Shown here in pieces: positions 8,309 through 16,448 of a DNA stretch of 64,000 nucleotides. Numbering within the stretch: position 1 is the first letter of the stretch; every line of letters begins with the position of its first letter. Below the pieces are notes generated by a model. That model did not search any database, was not told the origin of the DNA, and worked only from the letters and a program-made list of their open reading frames with translations. Source of the stretch: Oceanobacillus halotolerans (GTDB lineage: Bacteria > Bacillota > Bacilli > Bacillales > Amphibacillaceae); NCBI RefSeq assembly GCF_010993955.1, contig NZ_WIXL01000007.1:62001-126000 (forward strand). The letters run 5' to 3'. Made by a program: the position numbers and the translations under genes.

Positions 8309-8962
8309 TTAGGTATTACTAGCTAAAAAAACATAATCCGGTTCCCCGCGTTCCATTGGTACTGTTCGGACTTCCACACGAGAGAATAATTGCTCAAGAC
8401 TTCCTACAAAGTCTGGTGCAGCACTTGCACTCCAAAAGGTGAGAATACCGTTTTCATTTAAAAGGGAAGCTAATACGATCAGACTGTCCTTCTGATATAA
8501 AGCATCATTTGAATCTGTTACCGTCCAATCTGGTCCATTATCAATATCCAAACAGATAGCATCAAACGTTTCATCGGTTTCATACATCCATTTGGTGAAA
8601 TCCGCATGAACAATGTTGGTCCGTGGATCTTGCAAACTTTGAGACGAAAAGTCGGCTAGATAGGTTTTATTCCATTCAATGATCCGTTCCTCTATCTCTA
8701 TTACGGTAACTTTTTGAATACTAGAATAAGATAATGTCTCGGCTAAGGACATCCCAACCCCCAGACCACCAATTAATACATGTTTTGGCATTGATGCTTG
8801 TTCAATTGCTGCATTAACGAGCAATCGCTCTGATTCCCCATTATAGGTTGCCATTAAAAAAGTTCCATTACTAATAACCTCGTAGTCATTACCACGTTTT
8901 TGTAATTGAATGACGCCTCTATCTGTTTCAGCACTATCAATTATTGTTGGAGAAACATACAT
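8309..8962 (-). CDS. Spermidine synthase-like class I methyltransferase-fold protein
   Basis: 217 residues from ATG 8962 with AGAGGAG upstream. A short beta-rich N-terminus (RGVIQLQKRGNDYEV, SNGTFLMATYNGESERLL) precedes a Rossmann domain with HVLIGGLGVGMSLAETL, VTVIEIEERI and CLDIDNGPDW, matching spermidine-synthase-like proteins. It is shorter than true SpeE (about 275 aa), so it may be a paralogue rather than polyamine biosynthetic. No speA, speB or speD lies nearby. Confidence 0.65.
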   Translation of the reverse strand: MYVSPTIIDSAETDRGVIQLQKRGNDYEVISNGTFLMATYNGESERLLVNAAIEQASMPKHVLIGGLGVGMSLAETLSYSSIQKVTVIEIEERIIEWNKTYLADFSSQSLQDPRTNIVHADFTKWMYETDETFDAICLDIDNGPDWTVTDSNDALYQKDSLIVLASLLNENGILTFWSASAAPDFVGSLEQLFSRVEVRTVPMERGEPDYVFLASNT

Positions 8963-9113
8963 CGAAATACTCCTCTCTTTAGTGCCTGTCACTTCCCGAA
9001 TTTTGTCGAATTGTCTTTACTAATAACTCATCTATGTTTCATTGTAAAGTGGACTAAAATCAACCTATAAGGGGTAAAATAAGTGCAGCTTATAAATTTG
9101 GAGGGAACCTATC

Positions 9114-9260
9114 ATGGATAAGGAAGAAAGACTGAATGAAGAAGCTGCACTAAACAATAATCTAGATGATGCCACGTTACAAATGAACCATGATATTACC
9201 AAACAGCATAAAAAGCCAAAGACAGAAAAACCAATTAAACATAAAAAATCTGATTCATAA
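9114..9260 (+). CDS. Small hydrophilic protein, 48 aa
   Basis: ATG 9114 with GGAGGG seven bases upstream, ending at TAA 9260, and followed at once by a good terminator. The product is charged and Lys-rich at its C-terminus (KKPKTEKPIKHKKSDS) with no hydrophobic segment. The combination of ribosome binding site and terminator argues for a real monocistronic gene. Function unknown; small soluble spore or stress proteins look like this. Confidence 0.6.
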   Translation: MDKEERLNEEAALNNNLDDATLQMNHDITKQHKKPKTEKPIKHKKSDS

Positions 9261-9291
9261 ATGTATAAGTCATTTGTAACCCATTAGTGAC

Positions 9292-9323
9292 AAGCAAGGC
9301 TGTTCCACCCAGTCTTGCTTTTT
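9292..9323 (+). terminator. Rho-independent terminator
   Basis: AAGCAAGGCT pairs with AGTCTTGCTT around an eight-base loop and runs into a T tract. It ends the 48-codon gene at 9114. Confidence 0.75.
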
Positions 9324-9368
9324 ACTTTTACAGAATTTTCCTTATAAAATATTCTCCAGCTTAAAACG

Positions 9369-9950
9369 TCAGACATCCATATCTGGAAAAACAGAAAACC
9401 CACTTAGCTCCCTCACAACTCGCGAAATCGGCAGTCCAACAACATTGTAATAATCCCCTATTAGTTCTTTTACAAATATGGCACCAAGGCTTTGGATGCC
9501 ATAAGCACCTGCTTTATCGTACGGCTCACTTGTAGCGATATACCAGTTAATTTCTGATTCAGACAATGGCCAAAATGCAACCTTTGTCCGTTCGATAAAT
9601 ACATTCTCTTCCTTGTGCGAACGAATCATAACACCAGTAAATACTTCATGAACGTCTCCACTTAATGCGGTAATCATTTTATAGGCATGATCCTTATCCT
9701 GAGGTTTTTCGAAAATTTGTTGCTGATAGGAAACGACTGTATCAGCAGCTAGGATGACTTCATGCTCACCCTGAATAGGTACATGCTCACCCTTTCGAAT
9801 AGCTAATTGTTTTACCTTTTCAATTGGGTCACGAGTTGTGATTTGGGACTCGTCTATGTTCGGCTTACGAATTGTAAATGGTATGTTCACCTGATGTAAG
9901 AGTTCCTGTCGTCTTGGCGAAGATGACGCTAAGATTAAGTTGTTTGGCAT
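9369..9950 (-). CDS. maf: Maf nucleoside triphosphate pyrophosphatase
   Basis: 193 residues from ATG 9950. Family motifs are present: ASSSPRRQELL at the N-terminus (phosphate binding), AADTVV in the middle, DKAGAYGIQ and GDYYNVVGLP near the end. Maf proteins hydrolyse dTTP, UTP and modified nucleotides to monophosphates, acting as house-cleaning enzymes; in B. subtilis maf sits by mreBCD and radC, which are not seen here. CCTCCT complement upstream gives the ribosome binding site. Length is normal for the family. Confidence 0.92.
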   Translation of the reverse strand: MPNNLILASSSPRRQELLHQVNIPFTIRKPNIDESQITTRDPIEKVKQLAIRKGEHVPIQGEHEVILAADTVVSYQQQIFEKPQDKDHAYKMITALSGDVHEVFTGVMIRSHKEENVFIERTKVAFWPLSESEINWYIATSEPYDKAGAYGIQSLGAIFVKELIGDYYNVVGLPISRVVRELSGFSVFPDMDV

Positions 9951-10271
9951 AGGTCTCCTCCTGTTGAAACTATTTGGTATATGACAAGGCTTACTATTTA
10001 TACCTATGGTAATATAAAGCTATACAAAAATCTATGAAAATAGGTGCCTTAATGACTTTAAGGGATATGACAATGGAAGCGTTACCCGATAAGTAAGAAC
10101 GAACGCCTTCTAGTGGCAAAGGAAACTGCAGCAAAGAAAAATGTGAGGTAAAAGTGGAATTACGGAATACGGTTATTCCGGATTTCACAAGAGAGAAAAT
10201 ATATTAATCCTCAAATGATCCGATAGACACCATAATAGCAATGCAATTTCAATAAAAAGGTGTGTATTGGG

Positions 10272-11124
10272 ATGGAACATATTAGAGTCATTAGTTGGAA
10301 TATTGCACTAAGAGAGTCTATAGAGGAAAAGACAGCATATTTGATGTCTGTTATCAAGGAAACAACAAAACCAACGATTGTTGCCTTGTAAGAGGTGACC
10401 GAAAAAGATCGGAAATACCTTAGGAATCATTTTACAGAACATGCATTTTCTCCTGATATAAGAGAGGCGGGTCCCTTTGACGGTACTAATCGTAAGCTTG
10501 GGTGTTTTATTGGTGTAACAGAATCACTTAAGTTAAAACAGTCAGATGTCCTGAGGCGAACGCCTTTTCCAGATAGGACAATAGTAGCCAAAATAGAGGG
10601 TAGTGGAATAGCCTTTACAGCAGTTTGTTTCCATTCACTTACAGGTGTTGGCTACAAGAAGACAAAGTCAGCTCAATATACTGGGATAGCAGAATATTTA
10701 GCTGCACATAAGGATGAGCCGATGATTTGCTGTTTTGATGCCAATGAACCAGAAGTGGATCATTATAATTTGGAAAATGTGAAATTTTTCAATCAACGAG
10801 GTGATCGCGGAACAGGTGCTGCGCTTCTAATGGGTGCTGATCCTGTCCATAATATGCAGGATACATATAGGGTTTTTTTGAAAAAGAATCCAACAGTATT
10901 ACATGAAATTCAGCAACAGCAGGATCAAACGACAGACGAAAAAGCACTAAAATACCTGCCATTAACAACTTCCCATATTTTAAGAGGGCCAATTTCATAA
11001 ACGGTATGATTATATTTTTTCCTCTTCATCATTTGAGATAGAACAGGTAACCTATCGTTTGGAAGATGCATTAACAGCCGGTAGTGATCACGCGATAGTT
11101 GTTTCCGACCTCATATGTCAATAA
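10272..11124 (+). pseudogene. Endonuclease/exonuclease/phosphatase-family protein, nonsense and frameshift
   Basis: From ATG 10272 the frame reads MEHIRVISWNIALRES, the start of the EEP fold (RVISWNI), to a TAA at 10389-10391 in TIVAL-stop-EVTEKDR, where relatives have LQE with the metal-binding Glu; a CAA codon has probably become TAA. The same frame then gives CCFDANEP (the D-x-N motif) and stops at 11000. The next frame continues as RYDYIFSSSSFEIEQV and AGSDHAIVVSDL, the canonical SDH end of the family. So two lesions separate three parts of one gene. Family members cleave phosphodiester bonds in nucleic acids or lipids; this one is dead. Confidence 0.75.
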
Positions 11125-11199
11125 TGACAATAGTAATGACAGGGGTGTCATCGACCTTTTGCGATAATGGATGCACAACCAAAAGGGAGACGATATCGA

Positions 11200-11577
11200 A
11201 TGAAAACGTGGAATCAATTGTTAATTCGTCATGGGTGGTTGCTTACAGAGGGAGAAACAACTATTTTTGATTATAAAAATGAAACAGAAACAAACATTGA
11301 TTTTCTATTGGAAGGCCTCGATAGAGTAAATATTGACTACGTCTGTGATCAGGGTACACTTATCCTTCCATCTGCAACCTTTTCTGAGGAAAAATGGATT
11401 GAAGCAGTAGATGTTAAACATCGGGGAAGAGGGGGTGATTTTTGGTTTGAGTGGGAAAGAAGAGATTGTGCTTCTTTTTATGGTGAACAGCTGAAACGTT
11501 TGCGAAAGGAACCTTTCAAGTCAATAGTCATTCTACAAAAGTATAAAATAACAAAAACAATCAAACGATATAACTAA
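11200..11577 (+). CDS. Hypothetical protein, 125 aa
   Basis: ATG 11200 is preferred to ATG 11167 because AAGGGAG lies upstream of it. The product is soluble, Trp-rich (MKTWNQLLIRHGW, GGDFWFEWERRDC), with no signal peptide. It ends with a basic tail (KYKITKTIKRYN). I do not recognise the family. It lies between the broken EEP gene and the DUF3231 gene, all on the plus strand, with a 30-bp gap to the latter. Confidence 0.5.
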   Translation: MKTWNQLLIRHGWLLTEGETTIFDYKNETETNIDFLLEGLDRVNIDYVCDQGTLILPSATFSEEKWIEAVDVKHRGRGGDFWFEWERRDCASFYGEQLKRLRKEPFKSIVILQKYKITKTIKRYN

Positions 11578-11606
11578 CAATATAAAAAGGGAAGGTTACG
11601 ACATCC

Positions 11607-12620
11607 ATGGCACAATCTAATCACATACCATTAACAGCATCTGAGATAGCAAGCATGTGGACGCAATACCTATTCGATACGATGTCAATTTGCTTCTTTA
11701 AATATGCACTTGAACACATAGAAGATGAAGATATCCGCGAGCTTTATCATACATCTTTGGAAGTAGCAGAAGGCCATGTGGAAAAATTAGAGGTTTTTTT
11801 TAATGGGGAAAATTTCCCTGTCCCTCATGGTTTTACAGATGAGGATGTGAATGTAAAAGCACCCCGGCTTTTTCAGGATCCATTTTACTTATACTATTTA
11901 TATATTATGTCGTTACAAGGCTTAATGGGATATGGTCTTTCGGTTGGTACATCTATCCGACCAGACCTTCGCCAATATTATATTGCATGTAATACCGAAA
12001 CGATGGGATTATTTGATAAGACAATTGATGCTATGCTAAATAAAGGATTGTATACACGCCCACCTGTATTAACTCCACCTCAATCAGTGGACTGGGTGAA
12101 AGAGCAGACCTTTTTGAATGGATGGTTTGGCGAACGTCGTCCACTTAGTGTGATGGAAATCGGGGATATCACCTTTAACATGAATAAGATGCATTTACAT
12201 GTTGCATTAAAAGTTGGTTTTAGCCAGGTGGCAAAATCGGATAAGTTTCGTAAGTATGTGAATCGTGGCCTGAAGATATCGAATAAGCATATTAAAGAAT
12301 TTGAAAATATATTACGAGAGGAAAAACTAAATTACCCAATGTCTTGGCAATCCTTTGTTACCGATTCCACCATACCTCCTTTTTCAGATCGATTAATGAT
12401 GTATCAAGTACAGCTGTCAACACAGATTGAGATTGCTTTTTATGGTACGGCCTTTAGTGTTAATTCCAGACGGGACCTTAGTGGAAAGTACACAAAATTA
12501 ACAGGTGAGCTTGCGAAGTATTCGGAGGACGGAGGAAATTTGATGATTGGAGAAGGCTGGTTAGAGCAACCGCCATTAGCAACTGATCGCAGAAATTTAT
12601 CCCAAGGAAAACGAGTGTAA
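11607..12620 (+). CDS. DUF3231-family protein (duplicated helical bundle)
   Basis: 337 residues with GGGAAGG upstream. Two halves repeat each other: LTASEIASMWTQYLFDTM.CFFKYAL at about 9-40 and the parallel PLSVMEIGDITFNMNKM.LHVALKVGFSQ at about 185-215; each is a predicted four-helix ferritin-like bundle. This tandem organisation and ASEIASMWTQY are typical of DUF3231, common in spore-forming Bacilli and of unknown role. A terminator follows directly. Confidence 0.8.
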   Translation: MAQSNHIPLTASEIASMWTQYLFDTMSICFFKYALEHIEDEDIRELYHTSLEVAEGHVEKLEVFFNGENFPVPHGFTDEDVNVKAPRLFQDPFYLYYLYIMSLQGLMGYGLSVGTSIRPDLRQYYIACNTETMGLFDKTIDAMLNKGLYTRPPVLTPPQSVDWVKEQTFLNGWFGERRPLSVMEIGDITFNMNKMHLHVALKVGFSQVAKSDKFRKYVNRGLKISNKHIKEFENILREEKLNYPMSWQSFVTDSTIPPFSDRLMMYQVQLSTQIEIAFYGTAFSVNSRRDLSGKYTKLTGELAKYSEDGGNLMIGEGWLEQPPLATDRRNLSQGKRV

Positions 12621-12628
12621 TCGTTCTA

Positions 12629-12657
12629 AAGAGGTAGGTTTATGCCTATCTCTTTTT
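12629..12657 (+). terminator. Rho-independent terminator
   Basis: AGAGGTAGG and CCTATCTCT flank a six-base loop, followed by five T. It ends the DUF3231 gene. Confidence 0.8.
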
Positions 12658-12700
12658 GGCTCCAATATCAGACTTAGGCATTCCACTGCTATGGACGTTT

Positions 12701-12810
12701 GTCAGTGCCTGAAAAAGATGAAATTATGGTTAAAAGGAAACAGAGGGAGGCTATCAGTGCCTGAAATATCTAGAAATATTACTAAAAGGTAACAGAGCAC
12801 GTCCTCCCTA
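12701..12810 (+). repeat. 53-bp minisatellite, two units
   Basis: Two units begin with GTCAGTGCCTGAAA (12701) and TCAGTGCCTGAAA (12754) and share AAAAGG.AACAGAG later in the unit. The same 53-bp design occurs at 15797-16015 and 36336-36548. No reading frame runs through it. Confidence 0.65.
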
Positions 12811-12880
12811 TAACTTCCCCACATTGCTAAAGAAATTAATTCATAAAAGCTAGTGACCAAACATGCACAACAGAGAAAGA

Positions 12881-12912
12881 ACAGGATATTGCACGTGGCA
12901 TCCTGTCCTTTT
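12881..12912. terminator. Hairpin terminator between convergent genes
   Basis: ACAGGAT and ATCCTGT flank a 12-base loop; the plus side runs into CCTTTTATTTTTC. It lies just past the end of the minus-strand lipoprotein gene and may act in both directions. Confidence 0.6.
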
Positions 12913-12919
12913 ATTTTTC

Positions 12920-14086
12920 TTACTGAAATGCATTTTCGGTATATTCACTAGATGCATTCCATACTAAATACTGGGTAATTCCTTGTTCTTCTAATGCCTT
13001 AATTTGGTTTTGGATGTCAACCTCCGTATAAGGCCGTTTAAAGTCAAAGTCTTGAATCCATGGTCGTATTATAGCAGGATCCTCTCCCTTTTCTTCTAAT
13101 GCATTATTACGTCGGACGGCATCTTCCATCGCTTGTTTCATGATGTCATAAGGATGATCATCTGGATTAGCGATCCCATAAGAATTAGGTGCGTAGTGGG
13201 ATGGATAGGTCATTGGAGAAATATAGTCGATCTCTTGTGAAATCTTTTCCCATGTTTGCCCAATTCCCATATCATCTTCAGCTGTTGTAACCAATCCAAA
13301 TACATCTGCTGACACATACACAGGCTGATTAGCTAATTGTTCGTTTGAATAGCGAAGAAAGGATGCAATGTTTTCATCCTTCGCTAAGTCATCTGAATTG
13401 GCAAAAGCCACTTCTTGATCTACCTTTTGCGCATTGTCTGGAAAGCGGACATAATCATATTGAATTTCATCAAAACCAAGTGTAGCAGCCTCTTCTGCAA
13501 TATTTGTGACATATTGCCATACTTCTTTGTGATAAGGATCAATCCAACTAACCCCTTTTTGATCTTGCCATACGGTCCCGTCATCCCGTTTCATGGCAAA
13601 ATCACTTTTTTGCTCGGCTAAATAGGGATCTTTAAAAACGACAACCCGTGCAATCGTGTATATCCCTTCTTCTTTTAATCGTTCTAAAAGAGCTGTCATG
13701 TCTTCTACAGTTGGGTTTTGGTCTGAGTTTATTTCATTGGCAAGTTCCACTTCTGAATCATACGTTAACATGCCGAAATCGTCTTTGACATCCATGACAA
13801 CGGCGTTTAGATCGGTGGATTTTATTAAGTCAATATAATCGTCAATTGAATCTTCTTTAAATGCATAGCGATTTAAATAAATTCCCTTCACTTCTCTTGG
13901 TTCTGGTTTTTCGACTGGCTTGATAAATTCTTCTTTCTCTCGTTCTTCGGCTTGTCGTTCTGGATGATGGGACATCTTATTGATAGTTGTTGTATTTTCT
14001 CCAGAACTTTCATCCTTAATTGTTGCTCCACATCCAGCAATCATTATGGTTACGAGTGCTATAATATACATCATTGTTCTTTTCAT
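12920..14086 (-). CDS. Lipoprotein with DUF4015-type putative glycoside hydrolase domain
   Basis: 388 residues. The N-terminus is a lipoprotein signal (MKRTMMYIIALVTIMIAGCG, lipobox IAGC), then a polar linker to about residue 60. The rest is a TIM-barrel-like domain starting VKGIYLNRYAF, with VMDVKDDFG, ARVVVFKDPYLA, WIDPYHKEVW, FDEIQYDYVRFPD and SPMTYPSHY. These are the hallmarks of the putative glycosyl hydrolase domain common in Bacilli. It probably acts outside the membrane on cell-wall or polysaccharide substrates. The carboxylates in DEIQYDYVRFP are candidates for catalysis. Monocistronic. Confidence 0.8.
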   Translation of the reverse strand: MKRTMMYIIALVTIMIAGCGATIKDESSGENTTTINKMSHHPERQAEEREKEEFIKPVEKPEPREVKGIYLNRYAFKEDSIDDYIDLIKSTDLNAVVMDVKDDFGMLTYDSEVELANEINSDQNPTVEDMTALLERLKEEGIYTIARVVVFKDPYLAEQKSDFAMKRDDGTVWQDQKGVSWIDPYHKEVWQYVTNIAEEAATLGFDEIQYDYVRFPDNAQKVDQEVAFANSDDLAKDENIASFLRYSNEQLANQPVYVSADVFGLVTTAEDDMGIGQTWEKISQEIDYISPMTYPSHYAPNSYGIANPDDHPYDIMKQAMEDAVRRNNALEEKGEDPAIIRPWIQDFDFKRPYTEVDIQNQIKALEEQGITQYLVWNASSEYTENAFQ

Positions 14087-14252
14087 CAGATCATCACCTT
14101 TATTTCTACGATGTACGGATAAAAAGGAAATTATTTAGCCAATTTCGGGAAATACAGCGTAGATAATGTCATGATCGGTTTCGGTAATTTTTTCATAAAA
14201 AGGATATGGTTAAACATTATTTGTTGATGAGTTTTGATGTATAGAGCAATGA

Positions 14253-14728
14253 TTAGGGCAATAATAGTAAAAGGTCATAGTCATTTGTCATGAGGTGAAA
14301 ATTATAAGATGGTGATGCCAGTAATAACACGAGTTGGGTGAAAGGTATCAGGGGTGTTCTTTTGTATTCCATTAATAACCAACTTCCCAGGTGCACAAAT
14401 AAGAGAATACCTAATACCATAGTTATACTTAAGTCAAAAAAGAACGAAGGAAAAAGAATGTAAATGGAAGTAGTGTGATGCATACCAGGATGTAGGTCTT
14501 GCCTTTTGCCAAATATGGTCGTATAGTTCGTCTAGTCTTCGTTCTTTCTTTGGCAGATAGGAAAGTATAAATAAACTTTCCTACTGCATAAGGGCAACTA
14601 AGGCATTCTCCATTAAAGGCCTGGTGAATGTGAAGGTTTCTAACCTTTTTGCGACCAAACCACCAACCTAAAATCCCAATTGTTATTCCACCATATAAGC
14701 TTATTAAACCAGCAATTGAAAATTCCAC
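14253..14728 (-). pseudogene. Membrane protein paired with a broken XRE regulator, frameshifted
   Basis: A GTG at 14728 with AAGGAG upstream opens a frame that reads EFSIAGLISLYGGITIGIL (helix 1), a cytoplasmic loop, then ILVCITLLPFTFFF and stops at 14429. The adjacent frame carries on with SITMVLGILLFVHLGSWLL and ends at 14253. The hydrophobic pattern crosses the frame change around 14440-14480, so one frameshift within a three-helix protein is the simplest reading. It follows the broken XRE gene with 7 bp, the same layout as the intact pair at 18509-19104. Confidence 0.5.
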
Positions 14729-14735
14729 TAGCCAT

Positions 14736-14936
14736 TCACTCCTTTTCATCAAATAAAAATACACATTCAATTAACCAACGAAACTGTCTTGCAATGTTGT
14801 ATGCTAATTCTAATGGCGGATTGTATTTTCCTGGTTCTATTGAGATGATGGATTATCTTGAAACTTCTACAAGCTTTGATAAATCTTCTTGGGTCATACT
14901 CTTTTCTTTGCGAAGTTCACCATAAGGACTGTACAT
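14736..14936 (-). pseudogene. XRE-family HTH regulator with premature stop
   Basis: The frame from ATG 14936 reads ELRKEKSMTQEDLSKLVEVSR, then TAA, then SIISIEPGKYNPPLELAYNI and CVFLFDEKE. Intact relatives read VSRQTIxxIExxKYNPSLxLA, so a Gln codon has become TAA in the middle of the recognition helix. No clear ribosome binding site precedes the ATG. The family consists of about 65-70-residue repressors that usually control an adjacent membrane protein, here also broken. Confidence 0.75.
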
Positions 14937-15039
14937 ATTGTTTGAAAAATAATTGCTTGTTCCCTTGAAACTTTTTAAACTATATTGCAATATAAATACA
15001 TGTGAAATAAATTTCGAATAAATAGAAAGAAGGCGTATT

Positions 15040-15690
15040 ATGGGAAATGTTATTCGATGGTCCTTTTTTGTCGTTGGACTGATGATTTTTAGTTTGGGGA
15101 TCACCATGGCAATCAATGTACAGCATTTAGGACTTCACCCATGGGATGTGTTAAATGTTGCACTATACGATAAAGTGGGGTTATCGATTGGCACGTGGGC
15201 AATCATAATCGGGATAGGACTAATTGTTGTATCCTGGATTTTAGATAAGAGCTATATCAAAATTGGAACCTTTTTTAATGCATTTTTGGTCGGAATTTTT
15301 GTGGATTGTTATTTGTGGTTAGATTTTTTACCACAGGCAAGTCATACATGGACAGATGTCATCCTGATTATGTTGGGAATTGTTATCATGGGCCTTGGTG
15401 GCGGAATTTATAATGCTGCTGGTGTTGGGTCAGGTCCTAGGGATGGATTTATGCTATCCATATCAGATAAATTAAATACCTCAATTGGTCGCGTTCGGAT
15501 AGTAACCGAAAGTGGTGTGTTAATTGTAGGACTTATATTAGGTGGACCTGTTTTTATCTTCAGTTTTATTTTTACATTTGTGCAAAGTCCTATTTTCCAA
15601 TTTACCTATTTACGTTTTAAACAACTTGTTGACCAATTGGCTGCACGGAACGTCGATGAACCACAAATCTCACGGTCACAAGCTAGGTAA
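15040..15690 (+). CDS. YczE/YyaS/YitT-family integral membrane protein
   Basis: 216 residues, six or so transmembrane helices. GLHPWDVLNVAL near residue 30 and GGGIYNAAGVGSGPRDGFML near 120 are the conserved family signatures. B. subtilis YczE affects surfactin production, but the biochemical role of the family is unknown. GAAAGAAGG precedes the ATG. A terminator follows at 15741. Note it is on the opposite strand to the decayed XRE pair beside it. Confidence 0.8.
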   Translation: MGNVIRWSFFVVGLMIFSLGITMAINVQHLGLHPWDVLNVALYDKVGLSIGTWAIIIGIGLIVVSWILDKSYIKIGTFFNAFLVGIFVDCYLWLDFLPQASHTWTDVILIMLGIVIMGLGGGIYNAAGVGSGPRDGFMLSISDKLNTSIGRVRIVTESGVLIVGLILGGPVFIFSFIFTFVQSPIFQFTYLRFKQLVDQLAARNVDEPQISRSQAR

Positions 15691-15740
15691 TATGAGGTTT
15701 GTGTTGAGCGGTACGATAATTAATCATTTTCTTAGTTAAA

Positions 15741-15780
15741 CAGCTTAGGGATATAGTTTCTTTCACCCTAAGCTTTTTTA
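15741..15780 (+). terminator. Rho-independent terminator
   Basis: AGCTTAGGG and CCCTAAGCT form a nine-pair stem followed by TTTTTTA. Ends the YczE-type gene. Confidence 0.85.
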
Positions 15781-15796
15781 TTTGGTAATGATTTTG

Positions 15797-16015
15797 GCAT
15801 TAGTGCCGAAACAATGGAAGAAAGTTGAAAAAAGGGAACAGAGCACGCTTGTCAGTGCCCGAGCCAGCAAGAGGAACAGCAAAAAGGGAACAGAGCACGC
15901 TTGTCAATGCCCAAACTACCAAGAACACCAGTAAAAAAGTAATAGAGCTCACTCCTCAGTGCCCAAATGAGAAAGAGAGCATCCAAAACAGGAACAGAGA
16001 CACCCCACCAGACCA
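15797..16015 (+). repeat. 53-bp minisatellite, about four units
   Basis: Units of 52-53 bp start at or near 15797, 15851, 15903 and 15956 with GTCAGTGCCC-like words and share GGGAACAGAGCACGCTT. An apparent 115-codon frame through this stretch comes from the repeat period and is not a gene. With the terminator before it, this accounts for the 363-bp gap from 15691. Confidence 0.75.
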
Positions 16016-16053
16016 ACCGCTACCCTCATTAGGTGACCCCCTCATCATCTTCT

Positions 16054-16194
16054 CTAATGAAAATTCCAATTATTATCTTGTTTTTCATCTATATCATGTT
16101 CAATCATCACGTCTTGCAAATAAAACCAACCTAATAGGAGAACTACAATTGTTGCGAATACAACGCCTATAACGATGAGTTTGTTTTTATTCAT
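16054..16194 (-). CDS. Small single-pass membrane protein, 46 aa
   Basis: ATG 16194 with AAGGGTGG nine bases upstream, ending at TAG 16054. The product is KNKLIVIGVVFATIVVLLL (one membrane helix), then GWFYLQDVMIEHDID and an acidic, Asn-rich tail. The classic MNKNK start, the helix and the binding site support a real small gene. Role unknown. Confidence 0.55.
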   Translation of the reverse strand: MNKNKLIVIGVVFATIVVLLLGWFYLQDVMIEHDIDEKQDNNWNFH

Positions 16195-16349
16195 AACATT
16201 CATCCACCCTTCGTTTTTAATGTAGCAAAATGCTCGCAGGCTGTAAATATTTATCGAGGTTTACACCATATTCGTAGTGTTTAATAGAAAATACACGAAA
16301 ATGGAAGGAAACAAGAGCATGTGAAAAAAGATGACGCTTACTTGCAATT

Positions 16350-16377
16350 TTGTAGAAACCCGTTTCTATGGTATGAT
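16350..16377 (+). promoter_or_regulatory. Sigma-A-like promoter with palindromic operator before the SulP gene
   Basis: TTGTAG (16350) and TATGAT (16372) are separated by 16 bp. A palindrome TAGAAA-CCCG-TTTCTA (16353-16368) fills the spacer, a good site for a repressor. Downstream in the leader CAGGCTT (16397) and AAGCCTG (16409) make a small hairpin. Confidence 0.45.
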
Positions 16378-16448
16378 TTTAAAGTTGTTCTCGCCTCAGG
16401 CTTTATGGAAGCCTGGAAAACAAACTTTAAATAGAAAGAGGTAAAACA

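Noticed and set aside
10000-10270. Short frames between maf and the EEP pseudogene
   Set aside because: No start signals and no continuous protein-like sequence could be followed.
15825-16172. A 115-codon plus-strand frame
   Set aside because: It runs through the 53-bp minisatellite and then opposite a better small gene; no ribosome binding site and no protein-like composition.
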